Positions 6,760 through 7,203 of a DNA stretch of 7,203 nt are shown piece after piece (within the stretch, counting starts at the first letter, position 1; every line of letters begins with the position of its first letter). Where the stretch lies: assembly GCA_028693975.1 (NCBI GenBank), contig JAQUUF010000057.1, forward strand, positions 1 to 7,203, read 5' to 3'. This DNA is from Acidaminococcaceae bacterium (lineage in GTDB: Bacteria; Bacillota; Negativicutes; Acidaminococcales; Acidaminococcaceae). The notes under the pieces were generated by a model. That model worked only from the letters and a program-made list of their open reading frames with translations, searched no databases and was not told where the DNA came from. The position numbers and the translations under genes are program-made.

Positions 6760-7203
6760 TGTGCTGTTCCTCCCTTGTCTTGGGTAGAAGTGGCACCTTG
6801 GCCCGCCTCTTTCTTCTTAGCATGAGTTTTTTTACTCTGCACTAAGGGCGCAAAGTTTGTATAGTTAGTAATGACCATTACTTCTTCCAAACGGCTAAAA
6901 TCGACGCTGGGGGTAATGGTCGCAATTTTGGTCAGGCCACCGCCATCCATTTGTATTTCTTCAATATTGCCAATAACTAGTCCCGGAGGATGATAGCCGC
7001 TATAACCACTGGTAACAACAGTATCTCCTGGTAACAAATCAGCGTTGCGAGCCATATTACGCATGTCCAGCCCGCCGTCGCCCCCTGCAATACCATTAAC
7101 GATGCCTGCGATGCGAGAATCACCGCGTAAATCCATGCCGCCTATGCGAGTATGCGGACTATTGATTAACAGCACCCTAGCAGCACTAGGAAACACCGAA
7201 TCA
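6756..7203 (-). CDS. mreC: Cell shape-determining protein MreC, C-terminal part (5' end outside the window)
   Basis: MreC is anchored by one N-terminal helix and works outside the membrane, where it assembles and activates the PBP2-RodA pair. Only the last roughly 149 codons are here; the anchor and coiled coil lie beyond 7203. The reading frame stays open past the GTG at 7196 to the window edge, so that GTG is an internal valine (DSVFPSAARVLL) rather than the start. Seen: the beta-rich MreC core with MRNMARNADLLPGDTVVTSG, YHPPGLVIGNIEEI and the highly typical PSVDFSRLEEVMVITN. After this the protein ends in a lysine-, Gly- and Thr-rich tail (from about KKTHAKKKEAGQG), probably disordered; such variable tails are common in the family. 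The stop overlaps the mreD start. Confidence 0.94.
   Translation of the reverse strand, partial: DSVFPSAARVLLINSPHTRIGGMDLRGDSRIAGIVNGIAGGDGGLDMRNMARNADLLPGDTVVTSGYSGYHPPGLVIGNIEEIQMDGGGLTKIATITPSVDFSRLEEVMVITNYTNFAPLVQSKKTHAKKKEAGQGATSTQDKGGTAQ
6769..6774 (-). promoter_or_regulatory. Shine-Dalgarno sequence of mreD inside the end of mreC
   Basis: GGGAGG on the minus strand stands 9 bases before the mreD ATG and is read within the final Lys-Gly-Gly codons of mreC. Together with the ATGA overlap it supports the mreD start and coupled translation. Confidence 0.75.

Noticed and set aside
7194..7196. GTG that could be taken as the start of mreC
   Set aside because: The frame is open upstream to the window edge, and the protein here already matches the middle of the MreC core. 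The true start is outside the window.

Overview
The window holds one tightly packed run of seven genes. All are on the minus strand, so transcription runs from position 7203 towards position 1. In reading order they are the end of mreC, complete mreD, a class B penicillin-binding protein of the PBP2 type (mrdA), rodA, a B12-binding-like radical SAM protein, a DUF2344 'radical SAM-linked' protein, and the first 244 codons of an RNase G/E family ribonuclease. No rRNA, tRNA, mobile element, CRISPR array or obvious phage gene is visible. The longest gap between genes is 29 bases, so no stretch without a gene approaches 300 bases, and there is no room for an internal promoter or terminator between genes.

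Positions 3315-7203 encode the rod-shape (elongasome) module. MreC and MreD are the membrane partners of MreB, and PBP2 and RodA are the transpeptidase and glycosyltransferase of lateral-wall peptidoglycan synthesis. Positions 1-3305 carry a second conserved block: the radical SAM protein, its DUF2344 partner and the RNase G/E protein. In many Bacillota this block leads into the ribosomal protein genes rplU and rpmA, which would lie beyond position 1 and are not seen here. Junctions are tight: two ATGA overlaps (mreC/mreD and radical SAM/DUF2344) and two places where a stop codon runs directly into the next Shine-Dalgarno sequence (mrdA/rodA and rodA/radical SAM). This suggests one transcript with coupled translation.

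Gene order and protein sequences point to a Bacillota bacterium, Clostridia or Negativicutes-like, with moderately low GC judged by eye. Unlike many clostridial versions of this locus, no minC/minD genes lie between mrdA and rodA, which would fit Negativicutes, but the assignment is tentative. mrdA and rodA both appear to start with GTG.

I see no convincing new system. This is a conserved housekeeping locus. The part of least known function is the radical SAM/DUF2344 pair between cell-wall elongation genes and an RNA-processing enzyme.
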